From NCBI RefSeq assembly GCF_030272615.1, contig NC_081414.1:307011664-307075663 (forward strand): a stretch of DNA of 64,000 nucleotides, written 5' to 3'. The stretch's first letter is position 1. Every line of letters starts with the position of its first letter. The DNA is from Cryptomeria japonica (lineage: Eukaryota > Streptophyta > Pinopsida > Cupressales > Cupressaceae). The notes beneath the pieces are model-generated. The model was given only the letters and a program-made list of their open reading frames with translations. It was not told where the DNA came from and did not search any database. The translations under genes and the position numbers were made by a program. Of this stretch, positions 45,331 to 56,288 are shown one piece after another.

Positions 45331-46664
45331 AAATAACCTCCTCCTATCTATGACAACATTTTAGTGCACAAAAGATTTGTTACCAACCCCTTCAAAACTC
45401 TCCCATGCTCTAAGGATGAATATTTGAAGAGTGATCTTGAAAATTCTCCTAAAATGTGTCCTTCTCATATAGCTATCTTAAAGGAAGAGGATAATATCAT
45501 AAACACCTTTCTTAATTTTACTTTACCTTCTTTACATGATGCCTCTCTAAGTGAAAAGGTACTAATGGACATTGACTTATCTTCTCCTAAATTTGGTCTT
45601 ACCAATGGGGGAATGTTAGTGCAACAAGAGGTTATGAGAACTTCTTTCAAAGATCTTCTTCCTAAACATGAATCTTTGGAGAAAGATGTTCATCTCCCTC
45701 ATAAAGAATACTCCCCTCATGAGGATCATTTTGTGCAAGAAGATGGCAGTGTCCCTAATTTTCCTGGTGATGGCATTTCCTCTTTTGACTTCAACAAAAT
45801 TCTCACTAGAGATGATGCATTAATGAGAAATTCTTCTCCTTGCCCCGAAGCTTGTCTTACCCATAAACATGCCTTAGAAAGAGAAGATGAAATCATAATC
45901 AATTTCCTTAATTCTCTCTCCCCTAAAGATCTTATTGAACACATTTTGAGGCAAGAAGATGATTCAAACACATGTAGTGATTCTCTCCCTCTTAAGGATG
46001 AAGAATTAACAAACAATGTTATCCATTCTCCTGAAATTGGAAATAACAATAAGGACATCTTTGTGCAAGATATTTCTAATACTTTCTTCAATGACCTCAC
46101 TATTTGGGATGAACCATTAGAAGAAGGTGTTGATTACTCTCTAACCCATTAGGGAACCTTACCCAAAGGGGATGAAATCATGATTGATAACACCCTTGAT
46201 AGCATCTCACCTTCCATGAATCTCAATCATTCTCCCTCTAAAAATAAAGTATCTCCCTTTCCTCAACTTGGTTCTACTTATAAGGATACCCTAGTTCAAG
46301 GTAAGATTGTTGACATCTCTTTCAAAGATCTCTCTCTCATAAGTGAGACTTTAGAGAGTAATATGGATCCTTATCCTAGAGAGTCTATTCCCCATGTAGA
46401 TCCTTTGATGATAGAGGATGATATGACCTTTCCTACTAGTACTCTTCCTTCTAAAACATCAATGCTTACTTCTAGTCTATCTCCTAAAATTGTTCTTATC
46501 CATGATAACATTTTAGTGCAAGAAGAGACTATCAACAATCTTCCCCATTATTCTTTTAAAATTCATAAGGACAGCTTTGATATTCCTAAACCATCTTCAA
46601 TCAATTTGATATATGTGAATGAAACACCTAATAAACCCCTCTTCATAGTTCAAGGTGCTTGTCC
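45331..46664 (+). pseudogene. Element I unknown LVQ-repeat protein
   Basis: A frame of about 440 codons with a single stop (46150), start uncertain (no clear ATG). Not recognised as Gag. It is acidic, Ser/Pro/Leu-rich and built of degenerate repeats of about 60-75 residues around the words GGMLVQQEVMRTSFKDL, DHFVQEDG, KDIFVQDISNTFFNDL, KDTLVQGKIVDISFKDL and DNILVQEETI, each often followed by a 'xLExxV' element. Near the end and past the J insertion it has PLFIVQGACP, PILVVQGGYA and PIITMQGSYP. It occupies the gag position, so a structural role is possible but unproved. Element J cuts it at 46664. Confidence 0.55.
46660..46664. repeat. Target-site duplication of element J, left copy
   Basis: TGTCC, repeated at 53352-53356. 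Confidence 0.8.
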
Positions 46665-47721
46665 TTTTAGGTCCTGGAGACAACTAAGAGAGGGGGGGTG
46701 AATCAGTTGTCAAGTAAATTCAAACCAAAAACAATTTAACCAACCTTAATGCTTAATACCGGTAAACAGAACTTTATGTCGGTAGACAGTTTATCAGTTA
46801 ATTACAGTACCAGTAAAGATTAATGCATGAAACAGAAAGATAATAACATCTACAACACATAACACCAATATTTGTATGTGGAAACCCTATAAGGGGAAAA
46901 ACCACGGTGGGAAACCTTACCCACAATCAGATGATACTACTACAGATAGTATGTGTATACAAATGGGGTCTACACATGCAGAAAGGCCAAGCGCCTAGAG
47001 CTCATTTCTCAAACATGAATAGGAGTCATTCTGACTACAATTGGATGGTTAAATCCAATAAGAATGTACTCCTCAAAATAGCATCTTCATATGTTGGATT
47101 CAGTACGAGTGTAGTTCTGATTGTGTTTACAAATACCTTGCTTCACCTTCAAATGATGTTTGCGTGTATAGCTCTGCTTATTCTCTCAAATACCTTCTTA
47201 CAATTCCTTATCCTTATCGCATGTCGATCTTACAAATAAGATCTTACATATATACCATAGCCTAAGGCCAATTTTAGTAGGTCGGCTCTAAAAGATATTA
47301 CAATAAAACAATTACAAGTAAATCAATGACCGATGCAATGATCGATTCAACATGTTGACTTAATGCATTTACAATAACAACAAAATCATCTCCAAAGCGG
47401 GTCGTGCTGATCTGGAGTAGATAAGCCTGTTGGTGCATAACCTGGACCTATTTCTCGGTAACAGCAAATATGCAAATACGAATATGCCAATGAACAAATC
47501 TCCAAGACAGAGTGTCCAAACGATGTCTTCAACATAACTAGGTGTTTTCCATATCATTCCAAGTGCCGGTGAATATTATATCCAATCGGTGTACTAGATA
47601 CCGGTGACTGTGCATAAGTCATTTACTTGTCGGTGAACATTGTTGATCCTCCAAAGTGCCAGAGTTGATAAGTGTTAGTAGGTGTTGACATCAATGACAA
47701 AACCATACCAAAATACCAACA
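46665..47721 (-). repeat. Element J 3' LTR
   Basis: Reads on the minus strand from TGTTGGTATTTTGGTATGG (47721) to ...ggacctaa. Several CCGGT words (for example taccggtaaacag, gataccggtgac) occur. Confidence 0.9.
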
Positions 47722-48087
47722 ATCTCCTCCTTTCGCATTGATGGCAACACAAGATGGAAAAACCATTAAAGTGCCAAAACAAAAATGCCAAATACCAAAA
47801 ACCAATAATCTCTCAAAATCAAAATTCAGATATAGAGAGTAATCAATCTCAAAGTAACAATTTCTCCCCCAACGAATAATCTCTCCCCAAAGGATAATGT
47901 GTTTTTCCATAGATATCTCTCCCCCTTTGATATCAAATGCCAAAGCCAATAAAAAACCAAATGTAAATAAAAAATACCGGCTGATTCAGTATGCCAACTA
48001 CTCCCCCTGAGAAGTAGCTCTCCTCATCAAAGCCGGAGTAAAAGATTTATCTTTTAATTCTATTGGTTGATGACAAACATCAACTGT
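47722..48087 (-). other. Element J 3' UTR and polypurine tract
   Basis: On the minus strand 'catcaatgcgaaaggaggag' directly precedes the LTR. 'caaagggggagag' (47938-47926) and 'tcagggggagtag' (48010-47998) repeat the purine motif. No gene. Confidence 0.75.
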
Positions 48088-48540
48088 CTAAGTCTCTACC
48101 AGTGGGGGTATGACCCCAAGCTGATCTCTAAGATATTCAAAGGTCTCTTTAGGCAGAAGTTTAGTGAAAATATCTACAATCTGCTCTTTAGTATTCACAT
48201 AAACTAGTTTTACTTCTTTTGCTTCAACATTCTCTTTCAGAAAATTCAGTTTGATAGAAACATGTTTGGTTTTAGAATGTAATACTAGATTCTTAGATAT
48301 ATCAATTGTTGTAGTGTTATCACAATAGATAGTTATAGGTTCCTTGCACTTTACCTTTATGTCCTTCAACATTTGCTTAAGCCATAATACATGATTACAG
48401 TTAGTTGCTGCTGCAACAAATTCTGATTTTGTTGTTGATAAAGATGTGCAACTTTGTTTCTTACTCAACCAAGAAATTAATCTGCTTCCAAGAAAAAATG
48501 CTCCGCCGGTGGTGCTTTTTCTATCATCCACATCTCTTGC
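48088..48540 (-). pseudogene. Element J RNase H
   Basis: Read leftwards: DDRKSTTGGAFFLGSRLISW, FVAAATNCNHVLWLKQML, TIYCDNTTTIDISKN and EQIVDIFTKLLPKETFEYL, stop at 48088. The upstream 'ANWARDVD' region (about 48540) carries the first catalytic box with N for D. Confidence 0.88.
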
Positions 48541-49572
48541 CCAATTTGCATCTGTGTATGCACATAATTCAAAGTTTTCATCTCTAGGATACCATAAGCC
48601 AAGATTTGTAGTACCTTATAAGTACCGAAAAATCCTTTTTACTGCCGATTCATGATTTTCTCTAGGATTACTCTGAAATCTTGAAACAATACATATTGCA
48701 TTCATAATATTAGGTCTTGTTTGTGTCAAATATAGTAGGCCTCCTATCATAAATTTGTACCTAGTCAGATTAATAGGTGTAGATTCATCCCTTAGTGGTA
48801 ATTTGTCATTTGTAGTCATAGGTGTGCTTACCGGTTTAGATTTCTCCATCCCAAATTTCTTTAGTAACTCTTTCAAGTATTTGGACTGACTCAATAATAT
48901 ACCTTTATCAGTCTATGAAATCGGCAATCCTAAAAAGAATTTTATCTCTCCAATCATAGACATTTCAAATTCATGGTGCATTTCAATAGAAAAGTCTTTA
49001 CATAATTCATCTTCTCCTCCAAAGATTATATCATCAACAAAAACTTATATAACCAAGATGTCATCATTAGTCACTTTGTAGTATAAGTTGTTGTCAACAT
49101 TACCTTTAGAAAATCCAATCTTTAAAAGATACTTATCCAATCTAGCATACCAAGCTCTTGGAGCTTGCTTCAACCCATACAATGCTTTTCTTAACCTACA
49201 AACCATATCTTTGTTATCTATCAAAGAAAATCCATCAGGTTGCTCAATGTAAACATCTTCTTCAAGATCTCCATTCAAAAATGCACTTTTAATATCCATT
49301 TGATATACTTTGTAGTTCTTGTGTGCTGCAAAAGCCAAGAATAATCTGACTACCTCAATTCTAGCTACCGGTGCAAAGGTTTCATTATAATCAATTCCTT
49401 CTTTCTGAGAGTATCCCTTACACACTAGTCTTGCTTTATTTCTGATTACCTTACCATCTTCATTGAGTTTGTTTCTGAATACCCATTTTGTTCCAATCAC
49501 ATTTTTGTCTTTAGGCTGGGGAACTAATGTCCATGTGTTATTCTTCTCAATTTGTTCTAGTTCCTCTTCCAT
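48541..49572 (-). pseudogene. Element J reverse transcriptase
   Basis: EELEQIEKNNTWTLVPQPKD, TKWVFRNKLNEDGKV, NETFAPVARIEVVRLFLAFA, MDIKSAFLNGDLEEDVYIEQ, LRKALYGLKQAPRAWYARLD and the catalytic VFVDDIIFGG (about 49045-49015), with both Asp kept. A TAA at about 49045 and another stop near 48915 interrupt an otherwise whole domain; QSKYLKELLKKFGMEKSKP follows. Confidence 0.9.
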
Positions 49573-50580
49573 AGCTTTAATCTAGTGTTTATCTTCACAT
49601 GACTCATTAATTGATGATGGTTCAATTTGAGAAATAAGACATACCTCTTCATTTTCCAGTCTTCCTCTTGTCATAACTCCTTGATATTTGTTCCCAATTA
49701 TCTAATTTCTAGAGTGATTCAGTCTTACATACCAGGGTGTCGTTGTTTGTTGTTGTTCCTCAGTCACAGTGGAATTTTCAAATGATACCGGTGTAACTGG
49801 ATCTTCATTATTTACCGGTGGATTCAGTGTAGGCTCATTTGTCAGTATCTCTGTTGCCGGTTCAGAGTCTATATACCTTGAAGTTCCTCTAAATTGTTCA
49901 TCAATCTTCACAATTGAACTCTCAACAATTTTCTACAATCTCTTGTTAAAACATCTATATGCCTTGCGTTTAGATGAATAACCAATAAATATTCCTTCAT
50001 CACTTCTAGGATCAAATTTACCAATATACTCATCTCTTCTAATATAGCATTTACTTCCAAATATTCTGAAATATTTAAGAGTAGGAGTAATACCAAACCA
50101 TATTTCATGAGGGGTCTTACCGATTTCACCTTTGATGTGAACTTTGTTGAATGTATAGACCATTGTGCTTACTACCTCTTTCCAATATACATGTGGTATA
50201 TTTGCTTTAGATAACATACTTCTAGTTGCATCCAAGATAGTTCTATTTTTCCTTTCTACAACTCCACTCTATTGTGGTGTCTGGGGTGCTGATAACTGTC
50301 TTCTAAGTCCATTCACTTCACAGAATGTATTAAATTCCTTAGATGTGAATTCTCCTCCTTGATCTCATCTCATACATTTGATTTTCTTACTAGTTTCATT
50401 CTCTACCATTGCTTTGAATAGTTTGAACTTTCCAAGTGCTTCTGATTTTTCTTTGAGAAAAGTAACCCAACATGTTCTAGAATAGTCATCAATGATTAGC
50501 ATGAAATATCTATCACCTTGTAAACTTTTAGTTCTAGTTGGACCACATAAATTAGTATGAATTAAGTCAAGAGCATTATT
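49573..50580 (-). pseudogene. Element J integrase core and linker
   Basis: LIHTNLCGPTRTKSLQGDRYF type start (about 50560-50510), the boundary box near 50375 where 'DQGGEFTSKEFNTFCE' is recognisable, QLSAPQTPQ*SGVVERKNRT (about 50290, one stop), MLSKANIPHVYWKEVVSTMV, HEIWFGITPTLKYFRIFGSK and DEGIFIGYSSKRKAYRCFNK. The linker to RT (49700-49910) is Thr/Pro/Glu-rich. Several stops. Confidence 0.85.
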
Positions 50581-51150
50581 TTATTTTTTTGGAATACTTT
50601 TAAAAGATGCTCTAACTTGTTTTCCAAATTGGCATTCCTTACATACCGGATTGTGAGGTTTGACAATCCTAGGTAAATCTCTAACTACCTTAGTAGTACT
50701 GATTTTTACCATGCAATCAAAATTTACATGACAGAGTCTCTTATGCCATAGCCAACTTTCATCAATATGTGCAATCAAGCTTGTCTTTTCACTGTTATTC
50801 AAATGAAAGATGTTACCTCTAGTTTGATTACCGGTTGCAATTTCCAAACCAGTTCTGTTCAAATTTTGCATTTACCATTCTTGAATTGTAACTGAAACCC
50901 TTTTTCAACTAATTGACCAACACTCAAAAGATTATGCTTTAAACCTTCTACATAGTAAACATTGTTAGTATTATGCTTTCCATCAAGAGATATTGTACCT
51001 TTTCCTTTGATTAAACAAGCTTTGTCATCTCCAAATCTTACTAGACCTCCATTATATTCCTGAAAGTTCAAGAATTTACCTTTATCACCAGTCGTGATGT
51101 GAACATCCTAAATCAATGATCCATTCATCCTTAACTTCAACTTTAGCTTC
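50581..51150 (-). pseudogene. Element J protease and GAG-pre-integrase domain
   Basis: Protease box WIIDLGCSHH (about 51123-51094) keeps the catalytic Asp but has Leu for Ser; a one-base deletion follows. Then MNFQEYNGGLVRFGDDKACL, TISLDGKHNTNNVYYVEGLK and, in another frame, WLWHKRLCHVNFDCM, NPVCKECQFGKQVRASFK. Stop at 50581. Confidence 0.87.
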
Positions 51151-52239
51151 CATGGCCTGCTCTATCAGTTGAACAGTAGGTGACAGTTGATCTTCTGTTA
51201 TAGCAACAAAAACCCATCAATTTTATGTCGGATCTTAATCAAAATCATCAGTGACTCCTTCATCATGGAGATAAAAAGATTTATCTTTATTCTTCTTGAA
51301 TCTGTATCTTTGATATTCAGGGTTAGGCTTGTATGTTCTTCTAGCTTCTTCTCTTAGTCTAGCATGTCTATTAGGGCATCTAGAAGCCATATGACCAATC
51401 TTATTACAGTTAAATCATTTAAAGGGTGCTTTACCTTCATACTTACTTCCAACTAGATGTTTAGGCATTTTCCTTGCAAATAGTGCTTCAAGTTCTCCAA
51501 GTTCTTCATTTTCTCTCGTGCTTTCCTCAAGTTCTCTTGCATAAAAGGCTTTCCAATCAGACTTGTCAAATGATGGTGCAAATGATGTTGATGCCTTAAA
51601 AGCTAAATTCGTCATTATAGTAGCAACAAGACCAAATTCCTCAATTTCAAAAGCTGAAAGTTTTCCAATCAATGAATCCCTAGTTACTGATGTATTAGGC
51701 ATTGTTCTCAACTCATTTATAGCAGTAACTTTCATTTTATATGTCGGTGGCAATCCTCTTTAAAAATTTGAAACAATTTCATCTTCACTTAAGGTTCCTC
51801 CATAACATTTAATACCCAAAACAATTTCATTTACTCTTTCCATAAAAGCAGAAATCCTTTCATCTTCTTCCATTTTCAGATTTTCATACCTGACCCAGAA
51901 GCTTTCAAGTTTTGCAATTTTGACTGTGGAATCTCCTTCAATCAATGTTTCCAAGTGATCCCAAATAGCTTTAGCAGTAGACCTATCTGATAATCCCATG
52001 ATTTTTTGATCAGTTAATGTGCTCAAAAGTGCTTCTCTTGCTTTGTAATCATTTTCTTCATCTTTAGCCAAGTTTGGTGGATTAGGCTGACTGGTTGTAG
52101 GAGTTGTATAGCCATTCTTTGTAACATCCCAGATGTCCTTTTCAATGCAATTTAGATGTGTCTCCATTCTAATCTTCCATATTCCATAGTTGTTTCCATC
52201 AAGTTTAGGATTGTCCTTCCCGAAATAGTTAGTAGACAT
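51151..52239 (-). pseudogene. Element J gag
   Basis: ATG at 52239 opens MSTNYFGKDNPKLDGNNYGI, followed by WKIRMETHLNCIEKDIWDV, the usual copia Gag N-terminus, and WDHLETLIEGDSTVKIAKLE, LPPTYKMKVTAINELRT, RDSLIGKLSAFEIEEFG. A TAA at 51762-51760 interrupts the frame. The zinc knuckle near 51418-51380 reads 'K*FNCNKIGHMASRCP': its first Cys codon has become TGA. This Gag is closest to those of B and E. Confidence 0.9.
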
Positions 52240-52282
52240 TGGATCTCATCAAGCTGTTAAACTTCTGTAAAAAGAGGACTCG

Positions 52283-52295
52283 GCTCTGATACCAA
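52283..52295 (-). promoter_or_regulatory. Element J primer-binding site
   Basis: On the minus strand TTGGTATCAGAGC, a perfect initiator-Met tRNA complement, right after the 5' LTR. Confidence 0.88.
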
Positions 52296-52296
52296 T

Positions 52297-53351
52297 AGTT
52301 AGGTCCCAGAGACAACTAAGAGAGGGGGGTGAATCAGTTGTCAAGTAAATTCAAACCAAAAACAATTTAACCAACCTTAATTCTTAATACCAGTAAACAA
52401 AACTTTATGCCAGTAGATAGCTTATCAGTTAATTACAGAACCGGTAAAGATTAATGCATGAAACAGAAAGATAATAACATCTACAACACATAACACCAAT
52501 ATTTGTATGTGGAAACCCTGTAAGGGGAAAACCACAATGGGAAACCTTACCCACAATCAGATGTTACTATTGTAGATAGTATGTGTATACAAATGGGGTC
52601 TGCACATGCAGAAAGGCCAAGCGGATAGAGCTCACTGCTCAAACACAAATAGGAGTCACACTGACTACAATTGGATGGTTAAATCCAATAAGAATGTACT
52701 ACTCAAAATAGCATCTTCATATGCTGGATTCAGTGCTGGTGTAGTTCTGATTGTCTTTACAAATACCTTGCTTCACCTTCAAATGATGTCTGCATGTATA
52801 GCTCTACTTATTCTCGCATATACCTTCTTACAATTCCTTATCCTTATTGCATGTCAATCTTACAAATAAGATCTTAAATATATACCATAACCTAAGGCCA
52901 ATTTTAGTAGGTTGGCTCTAAAAGATATTACAATAAAATAATTACAAGTAAATCAATGATCGATGCAATAACTAATTCAACATGTCAGCTTAATGCATTT
53001 ACAATAACAACAAAATCATCTCCAAAGCATGTCGTGCTGATCCGGAGTAGATAAGCCTGCTGGTGCATAACCTGGACCTGTTTGACGGTAACAGCAAATA
53101 TGCAAATATGAATATGCCAATGAACAAATCTCCAAGACAGAGTGTCCAAACGATGTCTTTGACATAACTAGGTGTTTTCCATATCATTCCAAGTGTCGGT
53201 GAATATTATATCATGTCGGTGTACCAGATACCGATGACTGTGCATAAGTCATTTGCTTGTCGGTGAACATTGTTGATCCTCCAAAGTGCCAAAGTTGATA
53301 AGTGTTAGTAGGTGTTGACATCAATGACAAAACCATACCAAAATACCAACA
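52297..53351 (-). repeat. Element J 5' LTR
   Basis: Direct repeat of 46665-47721 with few differences by eye. Ends (left side) near agttaggtcc, 1-2 bases from the primer-binding site. Confidence 0.9.
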
Positions 53352-53356
53352 TGTCC

Positions 53357-53930
53357 TTCTCAAAATTCTCAATGTAAGCCTATCTTAGTGGTTCAAGGTG
53401 GTTATGCAAATGACTATTTTTGCACTCCTAAGAAACCTATTATTACTATGCAAGGAAGTTATCCTACTAAGAGCCCTTATGAGTATGCTAAGAAAATTAC
53501 TGGAGAGAGTTATCATGTGGTTCCTCATACTTACAATACAAGAAACAATAGGCAACCTAATCCCCTTCTAGTTACCCTGACTTCACTTCCTCCCTCTCAA
53601 CCTAATCTTCCACAAGAACCTTGTATATCATAGACTCTTAGAAAGGAGTATGATCTAATTGAACAACTTAAATCTACTTCTGCTGAGATTTCTATTTGGA
53701 ATTTGGTTCAAACTTCACCTGCTTATCATGGAATGTTACAAGATTCTTTGAAAAACTTAGATGTCCCACCTGTAGTGACACCTAATAACATGGCTTCCTT
53801 GATTAATCCTACAAAAAAACCCAAAGATCAAATTATATTCACACAAGATGAGTTGCCTTCTTGTGAAATCCAACATCAATATGATCCTCTTATGATTGTG
53901 GTTATTATCAATGATAGTGCTATAAGATGA
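53357..53930 (+). pseudogene. Element I repeat protein end and linker to protease
   Basis: The frame of 45331-46664 resumes exactly after element J. Words: PILVVQGGYANDYFCTPKKP, PIITMQGSYPTKSPYEYAKK, HTYNTRNNRQPNPLLVTL, then EYDLIEQLKSTSAEISIWNL, a helix that in plant Ty3/gypsy polyproteins commonly precedes the protease (compare YSIVEQLKRTNAQISILEL in A at about 5620). Stops at 53631 and 53928. Confidence 0.72.
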
Positions 53931-54413
53931 ACCCTTGTGGACAATGGGTCTGGCCTTAATGTTTGTGGTGTGGACTTATTGGATAAGATTAATGTGGATC
54001 TTTCTCTCATCAAACCCGCTTCTCTTTCTATTTGAGGCTTTGATAATGTTGCTAAACAATGTTTAGGGGTCATAACCTTTCCTATTAAGGTAGGTCTTGT
54101 TATGTTACCTACACCTATTCATGTCATGCCTGGTAATTTGACATATAGCCTTCTATTAGGGAGACTGTGGATTCATAGCATGCAAGTTGTCCCCTCAACT
54201 TTTCATAGGCAAGTCAAGTTCATTTATAACAATAAGACATATACCTTATTAGCTGACAAACCTCAAGAACCATTAAAATCTGGATCTTCTTGTTCAACTG
54301 CTTCCCATTCTTCTTTGAATCCTCCTACTTCTTCAAATACATCTATTTCCTTTAAAGACCCTTTTCCTTCTAGTACTCCTAATTCTTCTACTCAATCAGA
54401 ATCTCCTCCCTAG
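53931..54413 (+). pseudogene. Element I aspartic protease
   Basis: TLVDNGSGLNVCGVDLLDKI gives the D-N-G-S active site typical of plant gypsy proteases (about 53932-53990), then VMPGNLTYSLLLGRLWIHSM (about 54123-54182), the LLGRxWIH box, and STFHRQVKFIYNNKTYTLLA. A TGA at 54033 breaks it. The Ser/Thr/Pro-rich tail ends at a TAG at 54411. The protease would cleave the polyprotein of I. Confidence 0.85.
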
Positions 54414-55265
54414 GATATTGTTTCTCCCAAAGGAGTGCTCTTAGATGATGATTGAGAATCTCTATACTTTAACCCTACTTTTTTAGGAGAGTATACAGTA
54501 TCTCAAAAAGAATTTAAGACTGAGAAGGAGAAATCTGAGGAACCTAAGGAGCAACCCACTTTGTCTAAATAATTAAGTAACCACTTTGTAGCTACTTCTA
54601 ATTCAAATGAGTCTTCAAATCCTTCCTCTAATTCATATATCGCTGAGACCTATGTGGCATCACCATCTCTTTCTAATTCAACATCCCTTTATGAAGTTGG
54701 TTTTCACATTTTAGCAAAGAGTGGTTATAATGGCAATGGTTGTGGCGCAAATGAACAATGAATTAAAGTTCCTTTAGAACATAACACACACGAAGCTTAA
54801 TTTGGGCTTGGATATAATCCTTCTAATCCCACCAAAGCATCTAAAAGACCATCTCTCAATGTGAATGCTATATTTAGTAGTGATGATGAACTCACCTCAA
54901 TTAAATCATATTATACTTCTTTCAAGACTCATCCCCCTCATAAGGAAATCTTGGTGATGAACAAATCTCTTTATGAATCTCCTCAAGAGATTTATAATCC
55001 CCCTTATGAGACTTTATCTTCTACTCATTTTAAAATCCCTTCTTCTAGGAATAAGGCTCTAATGATTTACACTTATCCCTCTCCTAAGATCTCTTGTGTG
55101 CAAGAAAAGTATGACTTAGTGGACTATTCTACTCCTATAAACTTATCTCTTTCTAAAGAATTTTTAACATTCATCATCTTATACATGTTTTTAATCTCAC
55201 TTATAGTAGAGAATTTAACATGTCATATTCAAATACCTCAATTAATCTATCATGTCTTTAAATAA
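54414..55265 (+). pseudogene. Element I G-patch-like motif and tail
   Basis: Same frame after several stops. At about 54690-54825 YEVGFHILAKSGYNGNGCG and, after a stop, FGLGYNPSNPTK form a G-patch-like glycine pattern at the same place relative to the protease as in element A. The remainder (54861-55265) reads SSDDELTSIKSYYTSF and a hydrophobic C-terminus (LTFIILYMFLISLIV), possibly a membrane segment but more likely chance. RT never follows. Confidence 0.6.
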
Positions 55266-56288
55266 CATTGATGGCTATTATGTTGCTCTTCATTATGTGG
55301 CATTGGTGGCTCACTTACTAGGGGCTCATTATCATTCATGATGGTACAATTTCACATGAAATCATACTTTTGGAAGCAACATAATATCCTATTTCTATCT
55401 CATCACTTCTCCCTATATATGGGGGCCAAGAGTGATTTCAAACATCTCTCCTTCTTAAGATTAAAATTTCCCCTTTGTGAAGTAGTGTCTTCTATAAGGA
55501 TTCCTTATTGATGGTAGAGGTGTATTCGTATTTGAATTCCTTCTCTCATATTGGAACAAACATCCCTAATGGGGATCTTAAGTACATATCCTTAATTGCA
55601 ACCTCCTCCTTGGTGTTGGAAGTCTTTGATCATTCATCAATTTATTTTCTTCAATGAGTAGTATTTGGTATAATAAACCCATCTATTTTGTGAACGTGCA
55701 TGTCCCTGATGAGGATCTCTTGCCTTCTTTTAGAAGAGTGTTTCTATAAATAATCTCTCTTTGATGTCATTTCAATCCTCTATTCTTTTCCAATTTCCTT
55801 TATGGAGTTGTATTTTTGGATTGTATCTCTTCCATTTTTTTCCGTTTAAATCTTTCATCTTGTGTTAGAGAGCTCTCAAATCCTCACACTCTTTGTTGTG
55901 TTGGAATTGAAGTTTAGTCCTCTTTCTTACCAAATGATTCTCCATTTAGTTTTTGGTCTTGTATCAAATCTTCTTATGAGCATTTGTCATCAATATTCTT
56001 TCACAATTCGATGTGGTAAACATGATACCCTGTTTCAACTCACTAAATTAGCAAGCCAAAACAGGGTGGGGCATATAGCTACCCTCAAATTTTTATCACC
56101 TTCCTTAGTAAGCATGTAGGTGATTTTTTAAGTTTGTAGGGTGTGGTTCCTAACTGTGTACTGCACATACCACTGGGGGCTTCATCCGACAACTTGTGGA
56201 TATATCCTTTTTCATGAATGTTTACTTTTCTTTACTTTAGCTTGCATATGCACATAGTTTCATTTGAACGCTAAAGCGGGGGATAAAA
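55266..56288 (+). other. Element I 3' region and polypurine tract
   Basis: About 1 kb without a credible gene. 'gctaaagcgggggataaaa' (56270-56288) precedes the 3' LTR and is the likely polypurine tract. Confidence 0.65.

Larger units (their letters stand above)
46665..53351 (-). mobile_element. Element J: complete Ty1/copia element, minus strand, 6.7 kb
   Basis: LTRs 46665-47721 (3') and about 52297-53351 (5'), primer-binding site at 52295-52283, gag, protease, integrase, RT and RNase H in order on the minus strand, polypurine tract next to 47721, and target duplication TGTCC. LTRs look very similar by eye, and pol has fewer defects than B, D or E, so J is among the younger insertions here. 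Confidence 0.92.

Noticed and set aside
46907-47239. Open frame of 110 codons in the J LTR, repeated at 52606-52869
   Set aside because: LTR shadow on the strand opposite to J, shortened in the other copy, with no recognisable content.
55101-55262. Hydrophobic tail of element I as an envelope-like transmembrane protein
   Set aside because: Only one short hydrophobic run, no signal peptide, no coiled coil; too weak to call.
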